Shown: positions 1 through 7,417 of the stretch, piece after piece
How positions within the stretch are numbered: the first letter of the stretch is position 1
How the letters are laid out: every line of letters starts with the position of its first letter
Assembly: GCA_937899365.1 (NCBI GenBank)
Contig: CALBPH010000273.1
Span: 1-15,557 of the forward strand
Direction: 5' to 3'
Origin: an uncultured Leptolyngbya sp.
Lineage (GTDB): Bacteria; Cyanobacteriota; Cyanobacteriia; Phormidesmidales; Phormidesmidaceae
DNA length: 15,557 bases
The notes under the pieces: model-generated
Told to the model about the DNA's origin: nothing
The model's database searches: none
What the model saw: the letters and a program-made list of their open reading frames with translations, nothing else
Program-made: the position numbers and the translations under genes

Positions 1-26
1 CCTTCGAGTTCCCCAAACCCCCATGA

Positions 27-48
27 CTAGGGCGGGCCGCCGCCCTAG
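27..48. terminator. GC-rich perfect hairpin
   Basis: CTAGGGCGG (27-35) and CCGCCCTAG (40-48) are perfect inverted repeats of 9 bp around a 4-nt loop, GCCG. No T-run follows on either strand, so it is not a canonical intrinsic terminator. On the plus strand two frames close just before or at the hairpin (TGA at 24-26 and TAG at 28-30), so it could end a gene lying left of the window. It also lies about 135 bp beyond the end of the minus-strand GST-like pseudogene. The role is inferred; only the hairpin is seen. Confidence 0.4.
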
Positions 49-183
49 AACCCTCATATTGGGTTATCTCTAATGGCATTGAGTTGGGGATACGGCGGGG
101 TCGATTATAAAGGGGGCTGGATTGGTTTCTGCGGAAGGTTTAGGTTTGATGCCTGAAATCATAGGAGTCTAGTGCGGTTACTC

Positions 184-1333
184 TTATCGTTTAAGCCAGT
201 TGAGTCCGAAGGGGAATGTTTGGTTTTCATTGGGGTCACGATCTGTTCTAAAGTCGGCTGGGTTTTGATCATACCGATTGCGGATGGGAATTGCTGGTCC
301 CTGTGTATTGCCAGCAAGTGCGGCGGTTTCTTCTAGCGCTGTTCGAAGTCGTTTGCCTGCGTAAATCGACATGTCACGGGGGACATTCACGCGGTCTCGT
401 AGGTAACGTAGGCCGCTATCGCTGCCTTGGGGTGGGGTGCAGATTTCTCCTGTCATTAGATTTGTTAAGGCGCAGCGTAATGCTTGGTCAAACGTATTAT
501 CATCTACCGGATTTACTCGGATAATGTTGTTGCGATGGGTTAGAACCCGGTGTAGGGCCTCTATGCGAGAGGTTTTGGGTTCTTCGTATCCCACGTCTGG
601 TAGCCCTAACCAGGGGCCTTGATCCACGCGCTGCTGGTTTGTTCTGGCCTGGGGTTCTCCATTCTCCCAGCAGCCACCCATCTGTGGTGGTAAACAAGCT
701 GGCATTCATCCGTTCTACATAGGGGGTAAATACTAGATCTATGACTCAAATTTTGTCTTTAAAGAAAGGGCCGGGGGTGGCTGCTAATGCGGCTTCTACC
801 TTGGCTACTACGGCCACAAACTGTTCGCGGTTAAACTGTTCCTGACGGGTAGAGCGCACTGGTTGGCACAGCCAGCTACACCAGGCCCGGAATAATAGCC
901 GTTCTAACTGCCGCAGGGGGATTGCCTTGGGGGTTTGCATCCCTACGACTAGCGGACCAAATGCGCCCTCTAGGGCAATCAAAATATCGTCGCTTTCGGT
1001 GATGAGCTGTCCGTCTAGCTCCAGCGCTGGCAGCATGCCTGATGGTACCTTTTTTTTAAACCAGGCTTCTTTTTGCCCATAGCAAAACATGGTTACCTTT
1101 TCGATGCGGTACGGGATTTGCTTTTCTTCTAACCACAGCCATACTTTTTGACAGTAGGGACACCAGGCGTGGTTGTCGCGAAATAAGGTCACTCGCACAT
1201 CGGCTTCGGTTTTGCCAAACAGTCGCAGCCGCGCCTGGGCATTGGTAGGGCCGTTAACCCGATCGGTTTGGATAGTGTCAAGGGCTTCTAACTCAGGCCA
1301 GGCCATGGGAGTGGCGGTGGGGGCGGTGGTCAT
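184..1333 (-). pseudogene. Glutathione S-transferase-like protein, broken by a nonsense codon and an internal deletion
   Basis: The intact N-terminal piece (1333 down to 746, 195 residues) has a thioredoxin-fold GST N-terminal domain with a CPYC redox motif at residues 58-61 and a GST-type segment PSGMLPALELDGQLITESD. It stops at a TGA (748-746) just after PGPFFKDKI. The same frame then continues with VIDLVFTPYVERMNASLF (to about 692), which is the expected C-terminal GST domain sequence. Right there the frame must shift: the remaining C-terminus, starting LPPQMGGCWENGE, is read in another frame down to 184. From memory of the cyanobacterial family (roughly 400 residues), about 40-50 residues between MNASLF and LPPQMGG are missing. 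So there are two lesions: a nonsense codon (consistent with a Ser TCA to TGA change) and an out-of-frame deletion with its junction near 691-694. The N-terminal fragment alone lacks the helical domain and is probably inactive. The family role (glutathione-dependent detoxification or reduction) is inferred from homology. Confidence 0.85.
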
Positions 1334-1583
1334 GGTTTAAACAGACGGGCGATTGGGCTTACTACCAGCTTAAACGTAATTTCCATCGAAAAAGCCCATC
1401 GAAAAGGATATTATGGTGCCCAAACTCTAATTTGGTTGCTCCAGAACAACTGGAAAGGCTGGGTACATAGCTTCATCATCTAAAGTCCCCAAAGGGGTAT
1501 GTGTGGTCTGAACTATGTGAGCCAAGGCACAATACAACAAAAGTGATATTCAAGTTATCCCTGTGCAGGACGAATAAGCACCC

Positions 1584-1916
1584 ATGGAAAGGCTATTCAT
1601 TTACGGATCACTCCAACCAGGTGGCCCAAACGAACATGTCCTAACTGCTATCGGAGGGGAATGGGAGCCTGCTGCTATTAAAGGCAAACTGGTCGAAGCA
1701 GGCTGGGGTGCAAGTATGGGGTACCCTGGCTTGGTGATTGGCGAGCATGAAGAAGATGACGTTCATGGGTACGTCTTTACATCCTCAAACTTGAGCACCC
1801 AGTGGGACCACCTAGATGAGTTTGAAGGCAAAGAATATGAGCGCATAGTCTCGGGTGTAACCCTTCTGAGTGGGCAACAAGTTGACGCCCATGTCTACGT
1901 GCTTCGACCCAGCTAA
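1584..1916 (+). CDS. Gamma-glutamylcyclotransferase-like (AIG2/GGCT fold) protein
   Basis: This 110-residue protein starts with the fold's hallmark phosphate/substrate loop YGSL at residues 7-10 (MERLFIYGSL). It has a central G-x-L strand region and the LDEFEG segment (77-82) followed by Y-E-R. In the GGCT/AIG2 family the glutamate of the EG pair, here probably Glu81, is the acid/base that cyclises gamma-glutamyl amines to 5-oxoproline. The length fits the short bacterial members, which are soluble and single-domain. There is only a weak purine-rich site (AGGA) well upstream of the ATG. An 8-bp-arm hairpin follows the stop. The next gene is 124 bp downstream on the same strand. The exact substrate cannot be read from sequence, and many members are of unknown specificity. 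Confidence 0.85.
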   Translation: MERLFIYGSLQPGGPNEHVLTAIGGEWEPAAIKGKLVEAGWGASMGYPGLVIGEHEEDDVHGYVFTSSNLSTQWDHLDEFEGKEYERIVSGVTLLSGQQVDAHVYVLRPS

Positions 1917-1919
1917 TGT

Positions 1920-1947
1920 GCAATCGATGACTACATCTGTCGATTGC
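1920..1947 (+). terminator. Hairpin after the cyclotransferase-like gene
   Basis: GCAATCGA (1920-1927) and TCGATTGC (1940-1947) form a perfect 8-bp stem with a 12-nt loop, starting 3 nt after the TAA of the upstream gene. No U-tract follows, so it may be a transcript-end or processing hairpin rather than a strong intrinsic terminator. Confidence 0.35.
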
Positions 1948-2040
1948 TATGGAATTGGCAAGCGAGCTAAAACAGAGCAAGCTGGTGGTACCTGTACCAT
2001 CGTAAGCACCTGAATGCAGGCAGTTTTCTAAGGAGTGATG

Positions 2041-2679
2041 ATGGATAAACGTTTTTGGCTTCAGAAGTGGGAAAAGAATAATATTGCTTTCCATAGAAGT
2101 GACGCAAACCCTTCACTGGTGAACCATTTTGACCAGCTTGCGTTGGCTAAAGGCAGTCGTATATTTGTGCCATTATGCGGTAAAACGCTTGATATTGCTT
2201 GGCTGCTTGCTCAGGGCTATCGGGTTGTTGGGGCTGAGTTGGCGGAGATGGCCATTGATCAGTTATTTGTGGAGCTTGGGGTGGAACCTACCGTATTAGA
2301 CTTGGGGGACGTCAAACACTACAGCGCCACCGGTATAGACATATTTGTGGGGAATATCTTCGATGTGTCTAGAAAAATGCTTGGTGCTGTTGATGCCGTT
2401 TATGACAGGGCGGCTTTGGTCGCTTTACCGAAAGCAATGCGAAATCGCTATACGGCTCACCTTATGGAGGTTACGGATAAAGCACCCCAGCTGTTAGCGA
2501 CCTATGAGTATGCCCAAAGCGTGATGGATGGTCCGCCTTTTTCTATTAGCGATGAGGAGGTCAATCAACACTACAGACATAGCTATGGTTTAAATCTCTT
2601 GGTCAGTGCAGATGTACCGGGTGGGTTAAAGGGCAAATGTGCGGCAAAAGAGACTGTTTGGTGGCTACAAACTGGTTGA
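2041..2679 (+). CDS. tpm: Thiopurine S-methyltransferase
   Basis: This 212-residue SAM-dependent methyltransferase matches the bacterial TPMT family (usually about 215 residues) from end to end. The N-terminus is FWLQKWEKNNIAFH (residues 5-18). The SAM-binding loop is VPLCGKTLDIAWL (43-55), followed by GYRVVGAELAE (59-69). The mid-protein YDRAALVALPKAMRNRY segment and the C-terminal KETVWWL are also typical. It would methylate thiol, selenol or tellurol groups in the cytoplasm; in bacteria the family is linked to metalloid resistance, although the natural substrate is often unknown. The start was set at 2041, because AAGGAG (2030-2035) sits 5 nt upstream. The earlier GTG (2035) and ATG (2038) overlap or abut this ribosome-binding site. 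It is flanked by two other small plus-strand enzymes with gaps of about 110-125 bp, so a shared transcript is possible but not shown. Confidence 0.93.
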   Translation: MDKRFWLQKWEKNNIAFHRSDANPSLVNHFDQLALAKGSRIFVPLCGKTLDIAWLLAQGYRVVGAELAEMAIDQLFVELGVEPTVLDLGDVKHYSATGIDIFVGNIFDVSRKMLGAVDAVYDRAALVALPKAMRNRYTAHLMEVTDKAPQLLATYEYAQSVMDGPPFSISDEEVNQHYRHSYGLNLLVSADVPGGLKGKCAAKETVWWLQTG

Positions 2680-2790
2680 TTGTTGGGTAGCGCATCGATG
2701 CTATGGAGATTGTTGGCCGTGAATGGGTGTGGTTTGCGATCGCAAGTTTTCAGAAATGACCTCTAAAAGGATGTAGCCTTTGTCAATAAT

Positions 2791-3342
2791 ATGCCCTCAG
2801 ACATAATTCTCATTGGCCCTCAGACTGTCGGCAAGTCAACTGTTGGAGAGTTGCTAGCCGAGAGATTAGGCCTGCCGCAATACTCAATGGATGAGCAACG
2901 ATGGGCCTACTATAAAGAGATTGGCTATGACGAAACGCTGGCAAAAAAGAAGCGTGAAACGGAAGGAGTTTGGGGCATCATTCGATACTGGAAACCGTTT
3001 GAAGCCCATGCCGTAGAACGGTTACTATCGGACCAGACCAACTGTGTGATTGATTTTGGCGCTGGCCACTCTGTCTATGACGATCCTCTACTGTTTCAAC
3101 GAGTGCAGCGAGCGTTAGCGCCCTATCCCAATGTTGTTCTTTTGCTACCATCACCAGACCTAGAAGAGTCAATCCGCATCCTAAATGAGCGTAATCAGAA
3201 CTTGCCGGATGATATTCGCAGTACTAACGAACATTTTTTAAGGCATCCTTCAAACTCTTCGCTGGCAAAGTTTACGGTCTATACCAAAGATAAAACGCCG
3301 CAAGAAACCTGTAGTGAGATTTTGGCTGGTGCTGCTCTTTGA
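2791..3342 (+). CDS. Shikimate-kinase-like P-loop NTPase
   Basis: This 183-residue soluble protein has an N-terminal Walker A motif GPQTVGKST (residues 9-17) on a first strand, IILIG. The following helix and DE pair (ERLGLPQYSMDEQ) resemble shikimate kinases and related small-molecule kinases. However, the shikimate-binding GGG loop is absent, and the corresponding strand reads VIDFGAGHSVYDD. This argues that it is not the housekeeping AroK but a paralogous kinase of unknown substrate. A later strand VVLLLPSPDLEESIRIL and the lid-like helix with NERNQNLPDDIR fit the same fold. No good ribosome-binding site lies at the usual distance: AAAAGGA is about 20 nt upstream of the ATG. No alternative ATG or GTG was found in the nearby upstream frame. 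Fold assignment is firm; function is not. Confidence 0.8.
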   Translation: MPSDIILIGPQTVGKSTVGELLAERLGLPQYSMDEQRWAYYKEIGYDETLAKKKRETEGVWGIIRYWKPFEAHAVERLLSDQTNCVIDFGAGHSVYDDPLLFQRVQRALAPYPNVVLLLPSPDLEESIRILNERNQNLPDDIRSTNEHFLRHPSNSSLAKFTVYTKDKTPQETCSEILAGAAL

Positions 3343-4129
3343 GATGCGGTTATTTGCAAAATTCTGACCCATGGCGTTTGTAGGCCATCAGTGACCCACC
3401 TAAATCAGCAACAGCATCATTTCTATCGGGGCTGCTAATGCTGAACCGCCCTGTTGACGTTTTAGCCGAACAGTGCATAAGCGGTGAGTAAGCGGTAATA
3501 ATATCCTAAAGTACGTCTACTACTGTTGCCTGCTGAGGATCGTAAGCAGTCTTCTGGGCGATGCGTTTAATCAGTTTCGTCATTTAAACAGGCCAGAAAA
3601 AATTAGCTTAAATAAGCTAGACGCGCTATTATCTTAATAATCGGTAATAAGCGTTATTCTCCAAAAGTCTAGTTTAATCTAAGAATTTATCACTACTGTT
3701 TGAGTTTGGTCCTTGAAAACTGTCTGCGTTTGACAAAAGTTCTATCTTTAGAGCGTTCTTGACATTGTTCCAGGCGTTGTGTGTTCTCTCGTTGCAGAGA
3801 GCCCTGGCATCGCTTGCGACTTAGCTAGTCTTTAGAAGAGTGCTTACGTGGCTGTTTCCTAGACTACGCCGCTGCTGATTGAAGGGATACACTGCTTTGT
3901 TGGATATGCCATGTAGCAATGTCTTGCAGGCGAACCTATCTCGAAGATTAGCAGCGCCTAGAGTGGTTAGGTGGCAGCAAAAAATGAGCCTACCCGCTAA
4001 GCGGTCTCTAAAGCGCATCAAGACAATGTATCCACAGTTAATGAAATAATTGTTGGATAATTAATTCCCCAGGGCATCTGTTTGATTACTTAGGTTTGTC
4101 TACCAGTAGGTTTAGCCTGCGTCTTTTTA
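3343..4129. other. Long intergenic region without a confident gene
   Basis: About 790 bp separate the kinase-like gene from the DICT-GAF gene. Besides the possible HU-like relic it holds a small AT-rich hairpin (TAGCTTA 3604-3610 / TAAGCTA 3613-3619) and two TTGACA hexamers (3730-3735 and 3759-3764). Each TTGACA could be a -35 box, but no convincing -10 lies at 16-18 bp. A CTCTC-GTTGCA-GAGAG hairpin lies near 3786-3801. The 66-codon minus-strand reading frame at 3821-4021 has no family features. No tRNA-like or CRISPR-like structure was seen. The region probably contains the promoter of the DICT-GAF gene. Confidence 0.5.
3350..3583 (-). pseudogene. Possible decayed HU-like DNA-binding protein gene
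   Basis: On the minus strand an ATG at 3583 opens 25 codons whose translation, MTKLIKRIAQKT through QQATVVDVL, resembles the N-terminal helices of HU/IHF proteins (pattern ELIxxIAxKTGxxxxxAxxVVDAVL). It ends at an in-frame TAG (3508-3506). The same frame then stays open for 51 more codons to a TAA at 3352-3350. Its first residues, DIIT, fit the HU pattern (VVDAVLDTIT), and a GRF lies where HU has the GTF of its beta arm. The rest does not match convincingly. There is no clear ribosome-binding site. This may be a nonsense-inactivated HU relic or a chance resemblance. Confidence 0.3.
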
Positions 4130-5224
4130 ATGGATATTTCCCTTTTTCGTTCGATTGCGTGTCAGTATGACAGCCTGCGGTTTACTCGCTCGGTTGACAT
4201 GATGAATGTTATCAGCCAGCAAATTGAAGATCAGGTGCTGCAGCATAGGTTAGCGGTTGATTTTTATGCAGGTTTTCAGCGCTTTTCGAACTTTCCTGAG
4301 CAGCTTCGTCGCTACAGCCGATTGGGGGCTATTTGTCGGCGTGTTTACGTGTTTGGTATTCCTGACTGTGAACCCCCCTCCATTCAAGGGGTGGAGTTTA
4401 TTGAGCTAAGTCCCACGTCGGCCCTGGCCCAAGAATGGTTTTTATTTGTTGATACTCCTGAGTTTTGGGCGACGTTGGTGGCTAAAGAAGCTGAGGATCA
4501 GGCGGCGTTGAGTGGGCGTAACTACGACGGTCTTTGGTCCTACGATGAGGCGGTGATTGATCGAATTTCCCTGCTGATGTCCCAGGTGATGGAGACAATG
4601 TACCGGCCAGTTAAGGAGCGGCACTACAGTCAGCAATATATGCACATTGCGGAGATCAACAGCCGAATGCTCGGTCTGATTGAGCAGACTGAAAAGGTAA
4701 GCCAGCGACGTTGGCAACAGCTTCGCACCCTGCATGGTATTTCAGATATCTCTTCGAGTAGTCCGTCTAAGCTGTTACAGAGTGCCGCTGTTATTTTGCA
4801 ATCGGTGTTTGGCGCAAGCGGTGTGGCGGTTTCGTTTAAGCTTGATAATGACTATTACACTGTCCCAGTGCTAACGGGAGAGGCTAACGGAAAAGGTCGG
4901 AAGATTCCACTGGGCAATGGCATTAGCGGACAGGTCATGTGTCAGGGACGTTTGGTTCAGATTCGAGATACAAACCAGCGCAGTGAGGTCGATGTGCTGA
5001 TGCCTACGGCAAAGTCATTAATTGCTGCACCCATCGTCTGCCGTAAAATTTCTGGTGCAATTATGGTGGGAGCATCTGAGTCTCACCAGTGGGACGATGA
5101 GGATGCCAAAACGCTGCTTGCGATCGCAAAGGTTATTGCCGTTCAGTTTGAGCAGATCCTGGCTAAGAGCAATAGCTTTAATGGCAGGAATAAATCTGAT
5201 AGTATGGTAGGTGAGGCGCTTTAA
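4130..5224 (+). CDS. DICT domain plus GAF domain sensory protein
   Basis: This is a 364-residue soluble protein. Residues about 30-155 match the DICT sensory domain, a region found in cyanobacterial diguanylate-cyclase and two-component proteins, with features such as the basic segment RRYSRLGAICRRVYVFGIPD and the EWFLFVDTPEFWATLVAKE strand-helix. A helical linker (about 165-205) joins it to a GAF domain (about 205-345: SKLLQSAAVILQSVFGASGVAV, then GNGISGQVMCQGRLVQIRD, then a final helix after SHQWDDEDAKTLLAIAKVIAVQFEQI). The GAF domain lacks the bilin-attachment context of cyanobacteriochromes, so a small ligand or protein interaction is more likely than light sensing. No output domain (kinase, GGDEF or DNA-binding) follows, so it probably signals through a partner. 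No strong ribosome-binding site precedes the ATG. It converges on the minus-strand CMD gene with 36 bp between stops. The sensed signal is unknown. Confidence 0.85.
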   Translation: MDISLFRSIACQYDSLRFTRSVDMMNVISQQIEDQVLQHRLAVDFYAGFQRFSNFPEQLRRYSRLGAICRRVYVFGIPDCEPPSIQGVEFIELSPTSALAQEWFLFVDTPEFWATLVAKEAEDQAALSGRNYDGLWSYDEAVIDRISLLMSQVMETMYRPVKERHYSQQYMHIAEINSRMLGLIEQTEKVSQRRWQQLRTLHGISDISSSSPSKLLQSAAVILQSVFGASGVAVSFKLDNDYYTVPVLTGEANGKGRKIPLGNGISGQVMCQGRLVQIRDTNQRSEVDVLMPTAKSLIAAPIVCRKISGAIMVGASESHQWDDEDAKTLLAIAKVIAVQFEQILAKSNSFNGRNKSDSMVGEAL

Positions 5225-5260
5225 CACACTACAGGGTGGGCTTATCCGTGAGCGGGTTGA

Positions 5261-5665
5261 CTATGCTTCAGGCAGACTGATCTGACGCTCAGCAAACACT
5301 TGTTTCACCACGCTGATGCCATTAAGTGCGGCCGGGAAGCCTGCATAAACAGCCATTTGCATAACAACTTCCACAATTTCTTGGGCGGTGCAGCCCACAT
5401 TCAAGGCGGCATGGATGTGTACCTTTAGCTGGGGCTGGGCATTGCCCAATGAGGTCAGAGAGGCGATGGTGGCAATTTCCCTGGACTTTAGATCTAACCC
5501 TGGACGAGTATAAATATCGCCAAAGGGAAATTCGATGATGTAGCGAGCTAGGTCGGGAGCGATGGCTTGCAAGCTATCGATAACGCGTTCGCCTGCTTCT
5601 CCATCAATGGTTTGCAGCATCTGCCAGCCTTGCTGGTAACGCTCGGAGCGATCAACAGTAGTCAT
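5261..5665 (-). CDS. Carboxymuconolactone decarboxylase family protein
   Basis: This 134-residue all-helical protein belongs to the CMD/AhpD-like superfamily. The core reads LDLKSREIATIASLTSLGNAQPQLKVHIHAALNVGCTAQEIVEVVMQMAVYAGFPAALN, which is the usual PcaC-type pattern of LK-x-H followed by GxTxxEI and GFPAA. It has a single cysteine (in NVGCTAQEI) and no CxxC pair, so it is not an AhpD-type thiol peroxidase. The family ranges from true 4-carboxymuconolactone decarboxylases to uncharacterised redox-associated proteins, and no other protocatechuate-pathway gene is visible, so the reaction is left open. Its ATG is 14 nt downstream of the stop of the MerR-family gene on the same strand, with a weak AGAGG site in between. 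It is very likely cotranscribed with that regulator and is its probable target. Confidence 0.88.
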   Translation of the reverse strand: MTTVDRSERYQQGWQMLQTIDGEAGERVIDSLQAIAPDLARYIIEFPFGDIYTRPGLDLKSREIATIASLTSLGNAQPQLKVHIHAALNVGCTAQEIVEVVMQMAVYAGFPAALNGISVVKQVFAERQISLPEA

Positions 5666-5679
5666 GGTGGCCTCTGGGA

Positions 5680-6072
5680 TTAGGATTGTGTAACCGTCTT
5701 AGATAACGTTTGCTCAATCTCCTTGTAATGTTGGATTTTCCAATCAATTACGTCGAGATTTTGCTGTAATTCTTGCAATTGCTCAACAACAGTTTTTCGA
5801 TGGGTTTCTAATAAGGTCCGCCGCTCGTGAACCGCGTCCGGTTGCTGTCGCAGGAGCGTTGCATACTGCTGAATTTGGCGGATGGGCATGCCGGTCATGC
5901 GTAGTTTGGTCAGAAACTGAATCCAACGGATATCCTGCGCTGAGTAACGTCGGTGGCCATTGCTAGCCCGATGAATCGGTGCAATTAGCTCACAGCGTTC
6001 GTAGTAGCGCAGGGTGTGGACGCTCAGCCCAGTGGTTTGAGCAACCTGTTGAATCGTTAGTTCCGGTTCCAT
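5680..6072 (-). CDS. MerR-family transcriptional regulator
   Basis: The protein has an N-terminal winged helix-turn-helix of MerR type (LTIQQVAQTTGLSVHTLRYYE, then the wing with GHRRY) and a long dimerisation coiled coil (EQLQELQQNLDVIDWKIQHYKEIE). A short C-terminus lacks the metal-binding cysteines of MerR, CueR or ZntR. The only cysteine is in YYERCELI next to the recognition helix, which leaves open thiol-based electrophile sensing as in NmlR/AdhR-type regulators; this is inference. Two ATGs are possible, at 6078 and 6072. I chose 6072 because the -10 box of the promoter directly abuts the first ATG, so the second ATG falls at about the transcription start. It heads an operon with the CMD gene and is probably autoregulated through the dyad in its promoter. 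Confidence 0.93.
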   Translation of the reverse strand: MEPELTIQQVAQTTGLSVHTLRYYERCELIAPIHRASNGHRRYSAQDIRWIQFLTKLRMTGMPIRQIQQYATLLRQQPDAVHERRTLLETHRKTVVEQLQELQQNLDVIDWKIQHYKEIEQTLSKTVTQS

Positions 6073-6078
6073 ACCCAT

Positions 6079-6109
6079 AGGTTAGAAGTTAGAGCACACT
6101 CTAAGTCAA
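6079..6109 (-). promoter_or_regulatory. MerR-type promoter with operator dyad
   Basis: On the minus strand TTGACT (6109-6104) and TAACCT (6084-6079) are separated by exactly 19 bp, the overlong spacer typical of promoters that MerR proteins untwist. The dyad TTAGAG-CACA-CTCTAA (6089-6104, plus strand) lies in the spacer and overlaps the inner end of the -35 box, as in known MerR-family operators. It would drive the MerR-CMD operon. The -10 ends one base before the ATG at 6078, so transcription should start at or very near the second ATG (6072), implying a leaderless mRNA. The spacing and dyad are read directly; the regulation is inferred. Confidence 0.8.
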
Positions 6110-6151
6110 GGGTGAGCGGTGGGTAAATGAGCACTGCCCATGGGTGATCTA

Positions 6152-7207
6152 TTAACTCGGTTCGAGACGAATAAGACGTCCGTTGGGTTCATCTGTCAGG
6201 ACGTAAATCAGCCCGTCTGGCCCCTGACGAATATCCCGAACCCGTTGGCCGATGGGGATAGGGGTTTGATTGATGACGGCACCTGAGTCATCTAATTCAA
6301 TGTGTCGTATATCTCGCGAGACCAGACCGCCAGCAAATAGGTCACCCTGCCACTGGGGGAAGCGATCGCCCTGGTATATCAGCAGTCCTGACGGTGCGAT
6401 CGCAGGGGTCCACACCACCAGCGGATCGATCATCCCCGGTTGCGATCGCAACGATGAAATCTCTCCCCCCGTATATTCACGACTGTGGGTGACCACAGGC
6501 CAACCGTAGTTTTCCCCTGGGGCAACCCGATTCAGCTCATCGCCGCCCCGCGACCCATGCTCCGTGGCCCAAACCTCACCGGTCACCGGGTCCACCATCA
6601 GCCCCTGAATGTTGCGATGGCCGTAGCTCCACAACGCAGGGGCAGCCCCTGGAGTATCCACAAAGGGATTGTCAGTCGGCACCGAGCCATCGTCATTTAG
6701 CCGAATAACTTTACCCAAATGGCTATCCAGCTTTTGAGCCTGATGCCGAATTAACTCGCCCTCTAGCTGCAGCGGCGGATTCCCACCATCGCCAATGGAG
6801 ATTAGCATCGTACTATCAGGCAGCCAGGTAATGCGAGAGCCAAAATGTTGCCCCCCCTGTTTTGTTCTATTGACGTCAAAAATCACCGTCCAGTCAGAGA
6901 GCGTGTCACCGTCAAACCGGGCTCGGGCAATGCGGGTCTGATTCGCTCCAGAGGAACCGTGGGCATAGGTAAAATAAACCCACTGATTTTCAGAAAACTG
7001 AGGATGAACAGACACATCCAGTAATCCGCCTTGGCCAGTGGCCAGCACCGCAGGTACGCCAGATACCGGTGTAGGCTCAAGCGTACCCCCACGAATCAGT
7101 CGCACTCGTCCGGGACGTTCGGTAACTAGCAACGTGCCATCGGGTAGCCAGTCCATTCCCCAGGGATGCTCTAGGGACTCTGTCAAAATGGTTTGTTCTG
7201 GCTCCAA
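6152..7207 (-). CDS. PQQ-dependent sugar (aldose) dehydrogenase family protein, 5' end probably damaged
   Basis: These 351 residues form a six-bladed beta-propeller of the soluble glucose dehydrogenase/YliI (Asd) family, which oxidises sugars using PQQ, normally outside the cytoplasm. The typical blocks are HPWGMDWLPDGTLLVTERPG, GQGGLLDVSVHPQF (58-71), GGQHFGSR (118-125, with the presumed catalytic His121), ISIGDGG, YGHRNIQG and EHGSRGGDELN. The open frame starts at a TTG (7207) with no ribosome-binding site and no signal peptide. A strong site AGGAGAG (7248-7242) sits 6 nt before an ATG at 7235, whose frame (MLRYRLSSIIGA) looks like the start of a signal peptide but is one base out of frame with the enzyme. 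A small deletion or frameshift has therefore probably removed the export signal. The catalytic body looks intact. Confidence 0.85.
   Translation of the reverse strand: MEPEQTILTESLEHPWGMDWLPDGTLLVTERPGRVRLIRGGTLEPTPVSGVPAVLATGQGGLLDVSVHPQFSENQWVYFTYAHGSSGANQTRIARARFDGDTLSDWTVIFDVNRTKQGGQHFGSRITWLPDSTMLISIGDGGNPPLQLEGELIRHQAQKLDSHLGKVIRLNDDGSVPTDNPFVDTPGAAPALWSYGHRNIQGLMVDPVTGEVWATEHGSRGGDELNRVAPGENYGWPVVTHSREYTGGEISSLRSQPGMIDPLVVWTPAIAPSGLLIYQGDRFPQWQGDLFAGGLVSRDIRHIELDDSGAVINQTPIPIGQRVRDIRQGPDGLIYVLTDEPNGRLIRLEPS
6362..6449. repeat. Three HIP1 octamers in 88 bp
   Basis: GCGATCGC occurs at 6362-6369, 6396-6403 and 6442-6449 inside the PQQ dehydrogenase gene. Four more lie at about 2736, 5120, 11526 and 12048. 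This palindrome (HIP1) is strongly over-represented in many cyanobacterial genomes and is the main compositional evidence for the host group. Confidence 0.9.
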
Positions 7208-7417
7208 TGATGGAGCTGAGTCTATATCGGAGCATGGTTATCTCTCCTATTGGCGGCTACCTTCAAGATAGACAAACATCAGAAACTTGTGGGTTTACTT
7301 GTGGTCAAAAAGCGCCATATTTATCTCTCATCGACATGTCCTACTGTTATTAATGGTTGTGGTAAATTGTCGGTCCATTGATATTGTTGCTCTTGAGTTC
7401 AATGTTGTTTGGCTTTT

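Noticed and set aside
1383..1405. Direct repeat CCATCGAAAA (two copies 13 bp apart) as a regulatory iteron
   Set aside because: Only two short copies in a non-coding gap; insufficient to separate from chance.
3821..4021. 66-codon minus-strand reading frame in the long gap
   Set aside because: No family motif, no ribosome-binding site, and composition like chance; the antisense frame also lacks recognisable features.
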